Made by a program: the position numbers and the translations under genes
Assembly: GCA_965653565.1 (NCBI GenBank)
Contig: CBFHAI010000059.1
Coordinates: 1-28,203, forward strand
From: JALCLA01 sp965653565
Lineage (GTDB): Bacteria > Pseudomonadota > Gammaproteobacteria > Xanthomonadales > Xanthomonadaceae
DNA length: 28,203 nucleotides
Direction of reading: 5' to 3'
In this document: positions 7,546 through 14,796 of the stretch, piece by piece
Numbering within the stretch: position 1 is the first letter of the stretch
Layout of the letters: every line of letters starts with the position of its first letter
Notes under the pieces: generated by a model
Seen by the model: the letters and a program-made list of their open reading frames with translations, nothing else
Database searches by the model: none
What the model was told of the DNA's origin: nothing

Positions 7546-8679
7546 TTACTGGCGGCGCAGCGTTACCGCCAGAGTGCTGTTGGTGCCGCGCAGCACGAAG
7601 GCCAGGCCGCGGTTGTCGCCGTAGTCGTTCCAGTCCACCACCATCGCCTTGCCGGTGTAGGCGCCGTTCTCCGACCCGCAGGTGGTGAAGTTGACGGTGA
7701 CGTTGAAGGCATTCACGCCGGCACCGATCGGCGTCATCGTGCCGTTGAAATTGCAGCCGCCGGCGCGCGCGCCGGTGATGGCGCCGGCCGTGGTGACGCT
7801 GGCGGTGACGCCGCTCGGCGTGCCCGGATCGTTGTAATTGCCGGCCACCGCCGTCAGCGTCGGCGTGCGCGAGCTGCCGCCGATATACGACGAAGTGAGC
7901 GTGCCCGATTCGACGGTGCCGGTGAAGGTGCCGGTGAAGTAATCGTGCGGACGGCCGCTGGCGGCGACGGTGAAGGCCGCGGTGGTGGCGTTGTTGGCGA
8001 ACTTCACGCCCGGCACGGTGACGGCCTGCACGTTGTACGCGACGTTGTTGCCGCTGGCGGTGTAAGTGCCGAAATAGCCGGCGAAACCCGGCACCGAGAT
8101 GGTGGCCGTGCCGTTCGGTTCGAGCAGGATGAAGCCGCCGCGCTGGCGTGCCGGGTTGGTCAGGCGCATGAAGGTCGAATAGGTGCCGGCCGCGGCCGCC
8201 AGGGTGCCGTTGCACGACGCGCCCGCGACACCGGCGAGCTTCTTGAGCGGCAGCGTGCCGGCGCCGAAGCCGGTGCCGTCGTCGAGCACGAGGGTGCCGT
8301 TGTAGTCGACCGAGCCGGTCTCGCAATCGGTGAAGGTGAGTTTCAGCGTGCCCCACGGCAGCAGCTCGCGGTTGCCGCTGGTGAATTCGCCGAACTTGAT
8401 GCCTTCGATATAACCTGCGTTGCCGCTGAGCACGCCGGGAGCGGTTTCATCGAGCAGGGCCGACACCCAGATCGGGTCGCCGCTCTTGTTATAGGTGTAC
8501 CAGGCCACCGAGGCCGAATCGGCGTCGATCACCGTCACCTCGAAACCATGGCCCGACTGCGCCGGGTTGTACCAGAGCCCCGTCAGGCCGGCGTCGAGCG
8601 CCTGTGCCGAACCGACTCCCGCCAGCGCCGCTACCGCCGCCGCCACCTTGCCCCACGCCATCCCTCGCTTGCTCGACAT
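7546..8679 (-). CDS. Secreted protein with GxWxxPxxxGxGF domain
   Basis: AGGAGA (8687-8692) sits seven bases before the ATG. The 377-residue product begins with a Sec signal peptide: MSSKRG, an Ala-rich core, and a likely cut after AQA at residue 27. The mature N-terminus reads GLWYNPAQSGHGFEVTV (31-50), then AWYTYNKSGDPIWVSA, then a WGTLKLTFTDC segment, and a C-terminal Cys motif (ASCNG). This domain is frequent in secreted proteins of Lysobacterales but I know of no assigned activity. Residues after about 165 are Thr/Gly/Ala-rich, beta-rich and repetitive, with a second Cys pair (GGCNFNG, FTTCGSENG). No cell-wall or lipid anchor is seen. It is probably a periplasmic or extracellular beta protein. 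A related domain occurs in the gene at 22666-23565. It is monocistronic with its own terminator. Confidence 0.8.
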   Translation of the reverse strand: MSSKRGMAWGKVAAAVAALAGVGSAQALDAGLTGLWYNPAQSGHGFEVTVIDADSASVAWYTYNKSGDPIWVSALLDETAPGVLSGNAGYIEGIKFGEFTSGNRELLPWGTLKLTFTDCETGSVDYNGTLVLDDGTGFGAGTLPLKKLAGVAGASCNGTLAAAAGTYSTFMRLTNPARQRGGFILLEPNGTATISVPGFAGYFGTYTASGNNVAYNVQAVTVPGVKFANNATTAAFTVAASGRPHDYFTGTFTGTVESGTLTSSYIGGSSRTPTLTAVAGNYNDPGTPSGVTASVTTAGAITGARAGGCNFNGTMTPIGAGVNAFNVTVNFTTCGSENGAYTGKAMVVDWNDYGDNRGLAFVLRGTNSTLAVTLRRQ

Positions 8680-8718
8680 CGACCGCTCTCCTGTGCGCGG
8701 CGATCGCCGCGGCTAATC

Positions 8719-8784
8719 GTTGATGTGAATCCCGTTGACGGGACTCTGTGTTGATATGAACCGGGTTGATACGAACCGGTTGAT
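8719..8784. repeat. Iterated GTTGAT-nn-GAA-nCC motif upstream of the secreted protein gene
   Basis: GTTGATGTGAATCC (8719-8732), GTTGATATGAACC (8750-8762) and GTTGATACGAACC (8765-8777) are followed by a bare GTTGAT (8779-8784). The copies start 31, 15 and 14 bases apart. A small TCCCG/CGGGA hairpin lies between the first two. The cluster is within the non-coding gap between the kinase gene and the start at 8679, 40-105 bases upstream of that start, so an operator array is possible. Confidence 0.45.
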
Positions 8785-8888
8785 CCTGCGCCGGCATCCC
8801 GGCCGCGTCGCGCCCGCCCGCGGGACGGCGACCTGCAGATGACGCAGTTGCGCCTCGAATCGTCGCGCCCGCCGATGAAATAGCGCGA

Positions 8889-9824
8889 TCAGCGCAGCGC
8901 GTAACCGAATTGCTGGCGGAACTGCTCGGCGAATTCCTCGTAATCGAAACGCTGGTTCTGCGGGCCAAGATGCTCGATCTTGAGCGCGCCCATGAGCGAG
9001 GCGATGCGGCCGGCGGTGGCCATGTCCATGCCCTGCATCAGGCCGAAAATCAGGCCGGCGCGATAGGCGTCGCCGCAGCCGGTCGGATCGACCACGCGCA
9101 TCGCGTTGGCGGCCGGCACATGCATCTCGCCTTCGCGCGTATGCACTTCCGAACCGCGCGGACCGCGCGTGATGATGTAGGCATCGACGCGCTCGGCGAT
9201 GTCGCGCGTCGACAGCCCGGTCTTGTCCTGCAACAGGCTCGACTCGTAATCGTTGACCGTGACGTAGCTGGCCTGCTCGATCATCTGGGTCAGCTCCTTG
9301 CCGTTGTACAGCGGCATGGCCTGGCCCGGATCGAAGATGAAAGGAATGCCGCATTCGGCGAATTCCTTCGAATTCTGCAGCATCGCCTCGTAACCGTCGG
9401 GCCCGACGATGCCGAACCTGACGCCCGGCACATCGCGCACGTGATTTTCGTAGCTGCGCATCATCGCGCCCGGATGGAAGGCGGTGATCTGGTTGTCGTC
9501 CAGATCGGTGGTGATGAAGGCCTGCGCGGTGTAGAGATCGGCGATCTCCTTGACCTGGTCCAGGCGGATGCCGCAGGCCTCGAAATGCTCGCGATAGGGC
9601 TGGAAATCCTGCCCCACGGTCGCCATCGGCACCGGCTCGCCGCCGAGCAACTTCAGGTTGTAAGCGATATTGCCCGCACACCCGCCGAACTCGCGCCGCA
9701 TGCGCGGCACCAGGAACGACACATTGAGGATGTGCACCTTGTCGGGAAGGATGTGGTTCTTGAACTGGTCCTGGAACACCATGATGGTGTCGTAGGCAAG
9801 CGAACCGCAGATCAGGGCAGACAT
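8889..9824 (-). CDS. PfkB-family carbohydrate/nucleoside kinase (adenosine kinase-like)
   Basis: The ATG at 9824 has AGGA six bases upstream; a TTG at 9839 would add only MPGFP. The 311-residue length fits the ribokinase/PfkB family. It begins with the SALICGSLAYDTIMV strand and has the substrate-binding REFGGCAGNIAYNLKLLGG segment (PfkB signature 1). The C-terminal signature DPTGCGDAYRAGLIFGL carries the catalytic Asp and the anion hole. The usual GAGD is GCGD here, a variant common in this subgroup. Such enzymes transfer the ATP gamma-phosphate to a sugar or nucleoside hydroxyl. Homologues in Lysobacterales are often labelled adenosine kinase, but the substrate cannot be read from sequence. 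It stands alone, divergent from hicB, and is cytosolic. Confidence 0.9.
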   Translation of the reverse strand: MSALICGSLAYDTIMVFQDQFKNHILPDKVHILNVSFLVPRMRREFGGCAGNIAYNLKLLGGEPVPMATVGQDFQPYREHFEACGIRLDQVKEIADLYTAQAFITTDLDDNQITAFHPGAMMRSYENHVRDVPGVRFGIVGPDGYEAMLQNSKEFAECGIPFIFDPGQAMPLYNGKELTQMIEQASYVTVNDYESSLLQDKTGLSTRDIAERVDAYIITRGPRGSEVHTREGEMHVPAANAMRVVDPTGCGDAYRAGLIFGLMQGMDMATAGRIASLMGALKIEHLGPQNQRFDYEEFAEQFRQQFGYALR

Positions 9825-9939
9825 CGGAAATCCTGGCAAGGCCGCGACAAAAGGCTGTGGATTCTACCTGTGGGCCTGGCTCCGGTCATCTTGGCGTCGT
9901 GCGGTATCATCGAACGGCCAGGATGAAGAGGACCTCTGC

Positions 9940-10152
9940 ATGCGACGGACTTTCACCGCCGTGATAAAGCGCGAAGCCGACGGCTGGATCGGTTGGATCG
10001 AAGAGGTCCCCGGCGTGAATTGCCAGGAAGCATCTCGCGAGGAACTCCTGGAGTCGCTTCGGACGACGCTGGCCGAGGCGCTCGAATTCAACCGGCAGGA
10101 AGCGCTGGGAGCAGCAGGCAACGACTACGAAGAGCTTTCTATCGCGGTATGA
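9940..10152 (+). CDS. hicB: HicB-family antitoxin (short form)
   Basis: This 70-residue protein has the HicB partial RNase-H-like fold: TFTAVIKREADGWIGWIEEVPGVNCQEASREELLESLRTTLAEALE with turns where the family has them (IEEVPG..., then a long helix). AAGAGGA (9926-9932) is seven bases before the ATG. The stop overlaps the hicA start (ATGA, 10149-10152), the normal coupling in this type II toxin-antitoxin family. The order is antitoxin first, the reverse of the classical hicAB layout but common. The C-terminus ends just after the core domain, so the usual C-terminal ribbon-helix-helix or HTH DNA-binding part is absent; autoregulation must then work differently or be missing. It should bind and block the downstream HicA toxin. 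Confidence 0.85.
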   Translation: MRRTFTAVIKREADGWIGWIEEVPGVNCQEASREELLESLRTTLAEALEFNRQEALGAAGNDYEELSIAV

Positions 10153-10343
10153 AGCGCCGGGATCTCCTGGCGCATCTGACCGCGTTCGGCTGCGTGCTTC
10201 TGCGCGAAGGGGCGCGCCATTCCTGGTGGAACAATCCCGCGCAGAACCGCCGTAGCGCGATTCCCCGGCACGTCGAGATCAGCAATCACTTGGCCCGCAA
10301 AATCTGTCGAGACCTCGGCGTTGTGGGGCCCGAGCGGTTCTGA
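10149..10343 (+). CDS. hicA: HicA-family mRNA interferase toxin
   Basis: The 64-residue product, starting inside the hicB stop, has the dsRBD-like HicA fold: a first helix MKRRDLLAHLTAFG, a strand CVLLREGARHSWW, an NPxxNRRSAIPRHVEI strand pair and a final helix LARKICRDLGV. The conserved catalytic His is H24 in GARHSW. HicA cleaves mRNA independently of or on ribosomes and is neutralised by HicB. Length and motifs are complete, so the toxin looks functional. It is easily missed in gene prediction because a longer overlapping frame begins at 9993 in the same phase. Confidence 0.88.
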   Translation: MKRRDLLAHLTAFGCVLLREGARHSWWNNPAQNRRSAIPRHVEISNHLARKICRDLGVVGPERF

Positions 10344-10455
10344 CCCAGCCCCCGATCGATGAAGTCGCGATCGCGTGAGAAGGCAGGCAGCCAGGCGCTG
10401 CGCGCTGCTGTCGATTCAATGCAACGATTATTGGCTCAACGGATTGGAGGCGGAG

Positions 10456-10860
10456 ATGGCAAAGGTCACCGGAATCGGCGGAGTTTTTCTGAAGTGCAAA
10501 GGCGATAGCGCCGCGCTATCGGCCTGGTATCAGAAACATCTGGGAATACCGCTGGAAAGCTGGGGCGGCGCGGTGCTCAGGTGGCCGGACGACAAGGCGT
10601 CGGACGGCGGCCTGACGGTCTGGAATCTCGCCAGCAAAGACAGCAAGTGGTTCAGTCCGAGCGACTCGGCTTTTATGATCAACTATCGCGTCGACGGTCT
10701 CGAAGAAATGCTCGAGCAACTGCGCGCAGCGGATGTGGTGGTTGTCGGTGGTCCGGAGTCGCACGAGAACGGCAAGTTCGCGTGGGTCATGGATCCGGAC
10801 GGCAACAAGGTCGAGCTGTGGGAACCGATGCTGTGGGACGACAAGAACAAGAGTGCATGA
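10456..10860 (+). CDS. VOC (glyoxalase/bleomycin-resistance fold) protein
   Basis: The ATG at 10456 has GGAGG five bases upstream, which decides the start; a GTG at 10375 would add 27 residues. The 134-residue product has two beta-alpha-beta-beta-beta modules. The first contains FLKCKGDSAALSAWYQKHLG and the second the family hallmark FAWVMDPDGNKVELWEP, whose Glu is the usual metal ligand. VOC proteins include lyases, dioxygenases and drug-binding proteins. The first-module metal ligand position is not clear (a Gly-Gly-Val-Phe strand with no His), so catalysis is uncertain. It is a single gene with no functional link to its neighbours. Confidence 0.85.
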   Translation: MAKVTGIGGVFLKCKGDSAALSAWYQKHLGIPLESWGGAVLRWPDDKASDGGLTVWNLASKDSKWFSPSDSAFMINYRVDGLEEMLEQLRAADVVVVGGPESHENGKFAWVMDPDGNKVELWEPMLWDDKNKSA

Positions 10861-11009
10861 CGTTTTTGCTGTCGGCACCAGGTGAGAACTGAGTCAGAAC
10901 ATCCGGATTTCATGGTTGCAGATTGAGATCGGCGCCGAATACCAAATTCTAGGTGCACTGGCGACGCGCGCCGGCGCATGGCGAGGGTCGGGCCCTTAGA
11001 ATGCCCGGC

Positions 11010-12797
11010 ATGACTCGATCTGTGCCTTCCGCAACGCGACCGCATCCGCTGCGCCGTCTCTTCGGCTACGCCCGCCCGTATCGTCGCGATGCGATGCTTG
11101 CGACGCTGTATTCGGTGCTCAACAAGATTTTCGATGTGCTGCCCGAGCTGTTGATCGGCGTGGCGGTCGACATCGTGGTGAACCAGCGCGATTCGTTCAT
11201 GGCGACGCTGGGCGTCGCCGATCCGCTGCAGCAGCTGGTGTGGCTGACGGTGCTGACGATCGTGATCTGGCTGCTCGAATCCTTGTTCGAGTATCTGTAC
11301 GCGATCAAGTGGCGTGGGCTGGCGCAGGATCTGCAGCACGAGCTGCGCCAGGCGGCATATGCGCACGTGCAGGCGTTGCCGCCGGATTTCGTGAGCAGCG
11401 CGCGCAGCGGGCGATTGCTGGCGGTGATGAACGAGGACGTGCATCAGGTCGAGCGTTTTCTCAACACCGGTGCCAACGATGTGATCCAGGTGATCGTGTC
11501 GTCGCTGCTGGTCGGCGGTGTGTTCTTCGTGCTGACGGCCGATCTGGCCGCGCTCGCGTTCCTGCCGATCCCGCTCATTCTCATCGGCGCGTTCTGGTTC
11601 CAGAAACGGCTCGCGCCGCGTTATGCGGCGGCGCGCGAAGCGGCGGCCACGGTGTCGAACCGGCTCAACAACAATCTGGCCGGCATGGCGACGGTGCAGG
11701 CGTACACGGCGGAGGATTTCGAAGCCGAACACGTGCGGCGTGCCTCGGATGCGTATCGCGCGCGCAACGCGGATGCGATCCGCTTTTCCGCGGCGATCAC
11801 GCCGGTCATCCGCCTCGCGGTGCTGCTCGGCTTCGTCGCGACGCTGCTCTACGGCGGTTGGAAAACGCTGGAAGGCGAACTCGGTGTCGGCGCGTATTCG
11901 GCGCTGGTCTATCTGACGCAGCGTCTGCTCTGGCCGCTGACGCGCTTGGCCGACATGACCGATCTGTACCAGCGCGCGATGGCCTCGGTGACGCGGGTGA
12001 TGGACTTGCTCGAAACGCCGTTGCCGCCGCGTCCCGATGGCAAGCTGGCGGCACCGGTGCAGGGCGCGGTGCGCTTCGAGAATGTCAGTGTCGATTATGA
12101 CGAGCGGCGCGTGGTGCACGCGGTTTCGCTCGATGTCCCGGCCGGCGCAACGCATGCGCTGGTCGGCGGCACCGGCGGTGGCAAGAGCAGCCTGCTCAAA
12201 TTGCTGCTCGGATTCGTGGCGCCGGCGCAGGGCCGCGTGCGGGTGGATGGCGTCGATCTCGCGCAACTCGATCCGCGTGCGCTGCGCCGTCATCTTGGCT
12301 ACGTGGCGCAGGATCCGTTCCTCACCGACGGTACGATCGCCGACAACATCGCCTACGGCGATACCTCGCCGGACCCGGTGTGCATCGAGCGCGCCGCGCG
12401 CGATGCGCAGGCGCATGACTTCATCGCCGCGCTGCCCGACGGTTACGCCAGCGAAGTGGGCGAGCGCGGCAGCCGGCTTTCCGGCGGCCAGCGCCAGCGC
12501 ATCGCATTGGCGCGCGCGCTGTATCGCGAGCCGGAAATCCTGGTGCTCGACGAGGCCACCAGCGCGGTCGACAACGAGACCGAAGCGGCGATCCAGCTGG
12601 CATTGCGCGAAGCCGCGCGCGGCCGCACCACACTGGTCGTCGCGCATCGCTTGTCGACGGTGCGTCACGCCGATGCGATCCATGTGATGGACGCCGGCCG
12701 CATCGTCGAGTCGGGCACGCACGACGCGCTGCTGGCGCGCGACGGCGCCTACGCCGCGTTGTGGCGATTGCAGACCGGCGAATCGAGCCTGCGCTGA
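11010..12797 (+). CDS. ABC transporter, fused permease and ATPase (exporter half-transporter)
   Basis: From the ATG at 11010 the protein has 595 residues; an ATG at 11001 and a GTG at 10953 are alternatives. No ribosome binding site is seen, but TAGAAT (10997-11002) would place transcription start at or next to 11010, suggesting a leaderless message. Residues about 30-325 form six membrane helices of the type IV (MsbA-like) exporter fold. The nucleotide-binding domain has Walker A GGTGGGKS (386-393), Q-loop YVAQDPFL, signature LSGGQ (490-494), Walker B ILVLDE (510-515), D-loop SAVD and H-loop H546. It should act as a homodimer exporting a lipid, peptide or drug; the substrate is unknown. It converges with the next gene 12 bases away. 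Confidence 0.92.
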   Translation: MTRSVPSATRPHPLRRLFGYARPYRRDAMLATLYSVLNKIFDVLPELLIGVAVDIVVNQRDSFMATLGVADPLQQLVWLTVLTIVIWLLESLFEYLYAIKWRGLAQDLQHELRQAAYAHVQALPPDFVSSARSGRLLAVMNEDVHQVERFLNTGANDVIQVIVSSLLVGGVFFVLTADLAALAFLPIPLILIGAFWFQKRLAPRYAAAREAAATVSNRLNNNLAGMATVQAYTAEDFEAEHVRRASDAYRARNADAIRFSAAITPVIRLAVLLGFVATLLYGGWKTLEGELGVGAYSALVYLTQRLLWPLTRLADMTDLYQRAMASVTRVMDLLETPLPPRPDGKLAAPVQGAVRFENVSVDYDERRVVHAVSLDVPAGATHALVGGTGGGKSSLLKLLLGFVAPAQGRVRVDGVDLAQLDPRALRRHLGYVAQDPFLTDGTIADNIAYGDTSPDPVCIERAARDAQAHDFIAALPDGYASEVGERGSRLSGGQRQRIALARALYREPEILVLDEATSAVDNETEAAIQLALREAARGRTTLVVAHRLSTVRHADAIHVMDAGRIVESGTHDALLARDGAYAALWRLQTGESSLR

Positions 12798-12809
12798 CGC
12801 GAGCTTCGA

Positions 12810-13487
12810 CTATCGCCGGACATGGTTGCGCGGCATTGCCGGTCGAGCCGGCCGGATTTCGCCGGTCTTCGCCACGCGCAGCGCGATCAGCACGCGCAGC
12901 GCCGCCAGCAGCGTCAGCAACGCGATTTCGATGACGTTGGCGGGCAATTCGCGCAGCAAGTCGACTTCGCGGCGCATGATGATCAAGGGCCCGAGCAGGA
13001 ACAGCGATGCCAGCATCGCGACCATGTTCACCTGATACTGCGCGACCACGCGCGATTGCCACCAGCGCGCCTTGTCGCGTTCGCACTGCACCTGCAGCAG
13101 CGACACCAGCAGGCCGATCAGCGCGATGGCGAGCGCCACGTGCAGGCGTTCGGTCGCCAGCCGCGCGCTGCCGTCGAAGACGATCGTCCACGGCATGCGC
13201 GCATCGTCCGGATACAGCATCAACGTCGCGAGCAGCGCGATGAAGAGCCACAACGCCGGCAGCACCACGAGCGACACCAGCGCGAAGTTCTGCAACGTCG
13301 CCTGCGGCGAACCGCGCGTGCCGTGTGCGAGCAAGGTCAGGTGCACCAGCCAGGCCTCGACCAGGGTTAGCAATTGCCAGTCGAGGAAGTCGAGATTGCC
13401 GGCCAGCATCATGGCGGCGGCGAGGCCCTGCGAGGCCAGCACCGGGAGCAGGACGTTGCGCGGCAGGCGGAGCGGGATCGAAGTCAT
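12810..13487 (-). CDS. Integral membrane protein of unknown function
   Basis: The 225-residue product starts at the ATG at 13487 with no clear ribosome binding site. It has about five or six hydrophobic helices: around 12-30, 38-55, 65-90, 115-133, 150-170 and 182-200. A basic tail follows (AKTGEIRPARPAMPRNHVRR in pieces). A loop between helices holds YPDDARMPW and another CERDKARWW. I recognise no transporter or enzyme motif. It is divergent from mreB and convergent with the ABC transporter, so it is probably expressed alone. Base and codon use match the core genome. Homology outside related bacteria cannot be judged here. Confidence 0.7.
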   Translation of the reverse strand: MTSIPLRLPRNVLLPVLASQGLAAAMMLAGNLDFLDWQLLTLVEAWLVHLTLLAHGTRGSPQATLQNFALVSLVVLPALWLFIALLATLMLYPDDARMPWTIVFDGSARLATERLHVALAIALIGLLVSLLQVQCERDKARWWQSRVVAQYQVNMVAMLASLFLLGPLIIMRREVDLLRELPANVIEIALLTLLAALRVLIALRVAKTGEIRPARPAMPRNHVRR

Positions 13488-13584
13488 CGGCAGGATTTAA
13501 CGCCGAATCGCGCCGGCTTCGGCAGGACTGCCGAGCCGGTCGAAGAAATCGCGGTTAACGCCGTGATAACACGTGAATTCTTGC

Positions 13585-13613
13585 TTGCCCGCCTGGGGCC
13601 GCGCTTGTACGCT
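13585..13613 (+). promoter_or_regulatory. Candidate promoter of the mreBCD-mrdA-rodA operon
   Basis: TTGCCC (13585-13590) and TACGCT (13608-13613) are separated by 17 bases and lie 39 bases before the mreB ATG. The spacing is ideal and both hexamers match sigma-70 boxes moderately. It is the best pair I see in the 164-base gap to the divergent gene. Confidence 0.4.
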
Positions 13614-13651
13614 AGCCGGCCTTTGCGCCCTTCTCCGAGCTGATTTTCCCG

Positions 13652-14698
13652 ATGTTCAAAAGCCTGCGCGGTCTGTTCTCGAACGACCTGTCCATCGATC
13701 TTGGCACCGCCAACACCCTGATCTACGTGCGCGGCCAGGGCATCGTGCTCAACGAGCCGTCGGTCGTCGCCATCCGGCAGGATCGCGGGCCGGGCTCGCC
13801 CAAGCAGGTGGCCGCCGTCGGCTCGGAGGCCAAGCGCATGCTGGGCCGCACGCCGGGCAATATTTCCACCATCCGGCCGATGAAGGACGGCGTCATCGCC
13901 GACTTCAGCACCACCGAGGAAATGCTCAAACACTTCATCCGCAAGGTGCACCGGTCGCGTTTCCTGCGCCCGAGCCCGCGGGTGCTGATCTGCGTGCCGT
14001 GCGGCTCGACCCAGGTCGAGCGCCGCGCGATCAAGGAATCGGCTGAAGAGGCCGGTGCGCGCGAGGTGTTCCTGATCGAGGAACCGATGGCGGCCGCGAT
14101 CGGCGCCGGCATCCCGATCCACGAGGCGCGCGGTTCGATGGTGCTCGACATCGGCGGCGGCACCTCGGAAGTGGCGGTGATTTCGCTCAACGGCATCGTT
14201 TATTCGCAATCGGTGCGCATCGGCGGCGATCGTTTCGACGAATCGATCATCAGCTATGTGCGCCGCAACCACGGCACCCTGATCGGCGAAACCACGGCCG
14301 AGCGCATCAAGATCGAGATCGGCTGCGCCTTTCCGCAGTCGGAAGTGCGCGAAATCGAGGTTTCCGGCCGCAATCTGGCCGAGGGCGTGCCGCGCAACTT
14401 CACGATCAACTCGAACGAAGTGCTCGAAGCCCTGCACGAGCCGCTGGCCGGCATCACCAGCGCGGTGCGCGCCGCGCTCGAACAGACGCCGCCGGAACTG
14501 TGCGCCGACGTCGCCGAACGCGGCATCGTGCTGACCGGCGGCGGCGCCCTGCTGCGCGACTTCGACAAGCTGATTTCCGAAGAAACCGGCCTCTACGTGC
14601 ACGTGGCGGACGATCCGCTCACCTGCGTGGCGCGCGGCGGCGGCCGTGCGCTCGAGCTGATCGACATGCACGGCAACGATTTCTTCGCGCCGGAGTGA
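13652..14698 (+). CDS. mreB: Rod-shape determining protein MreB (bacterial actin)
   Basis: The 348 residues equal the usual MreB length. The actin-fold nucleotide motifs are all present: phosphate-1 SIDLGTANTLIY (about 14-25), phosphate-2 DIGGGTSEVAVI, and adenosine motif TGGGALLRDFDKLI. An N-terminal amphipathic start, MFKSLRGLFSNDL, fits membrane binding as in Gram-negative MreB. The protein polymerises on ATP into antiparallel double filaments under the inner membrane and guides the elongasome. It is the first gene of the cluster with mreC, mreD, mrdA and rodA. The ribosome binding site is weak (GAG about 12 bases before the ATG). A structured repeat separates it from mreC, which may let MreB be made in excess. 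Confidence 0.98.
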   Translation: MFKSLRGLFSNDLSIDLGTANTLIYVRGQGIVLNEPSVVAIRQDRGPGSPKQVAAVGSEAKRMLGRTPGNISTIRPMKDGVIADFSTTEEMLKHFIRKVHRSRFLRPSPRVLICVPCGSTQVERRAIKESAEEAGAREVFLIEEPMAAAIGAGIPIHEARGSMVLDIGGGTSEVAVISLNGIVYSQSVRIGGDRFDESIISYVRRNHGTLIGETTAERIKIEIGCAFPQSEVREIEVSGRNLAEGVPRNFTINSNEVLEALHEPLAGITSAVRAALEQTPPELCADVAERGIVLTGGGALLRDFDKLISEETGLYVHVADDPLTCVARGGGRALELIDMHGNDFFAPE

Positions 14699-14700
14699 AG

Positions 14701-14792
14701 AGCCGGGAAACGGGAGCCGGGGATCGGGAGATGTAGAAGCGCATCGCGCCCTGCGGCTCTGATTCCCCATTCCCGATTCCCTACTCCCGGCT
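14701..14792. repeat. Inverted pair of four-unit G-rich heptad arrays (quadruplex-type) between mreB and mreC
   Basis: On the plus strand, four contiguous heptads run from 14705 to 14732: GGGAAAC, GGGAGCC, GGGGATC, GGGAGAT. On the minus strand, four more cover 14788 down to 14761: GGGAGTA, GGGAATC, GGGAATG, GGGAATC. Each array meets the G3-N4 pattern for an intramolecular G-quadruplex, and the outer ends AGCCGGGA (14701-14708) and TCCCGGCT (14785-14792) also pair as a stem. It fills almost the whole mreB-mreC gap and ends four bases before the mreC ATG. Confidence 0.85.
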
Positions 14793-14796
14793 TCGA

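Noticed and set aside
10683..12722. A 679-codon minus-strand frame opposite the ABC transporter and VOC genes.
   Set aside because: No domain or ribosome binding site; the plus strand has complete Walker A, signature and Walker B motifs.
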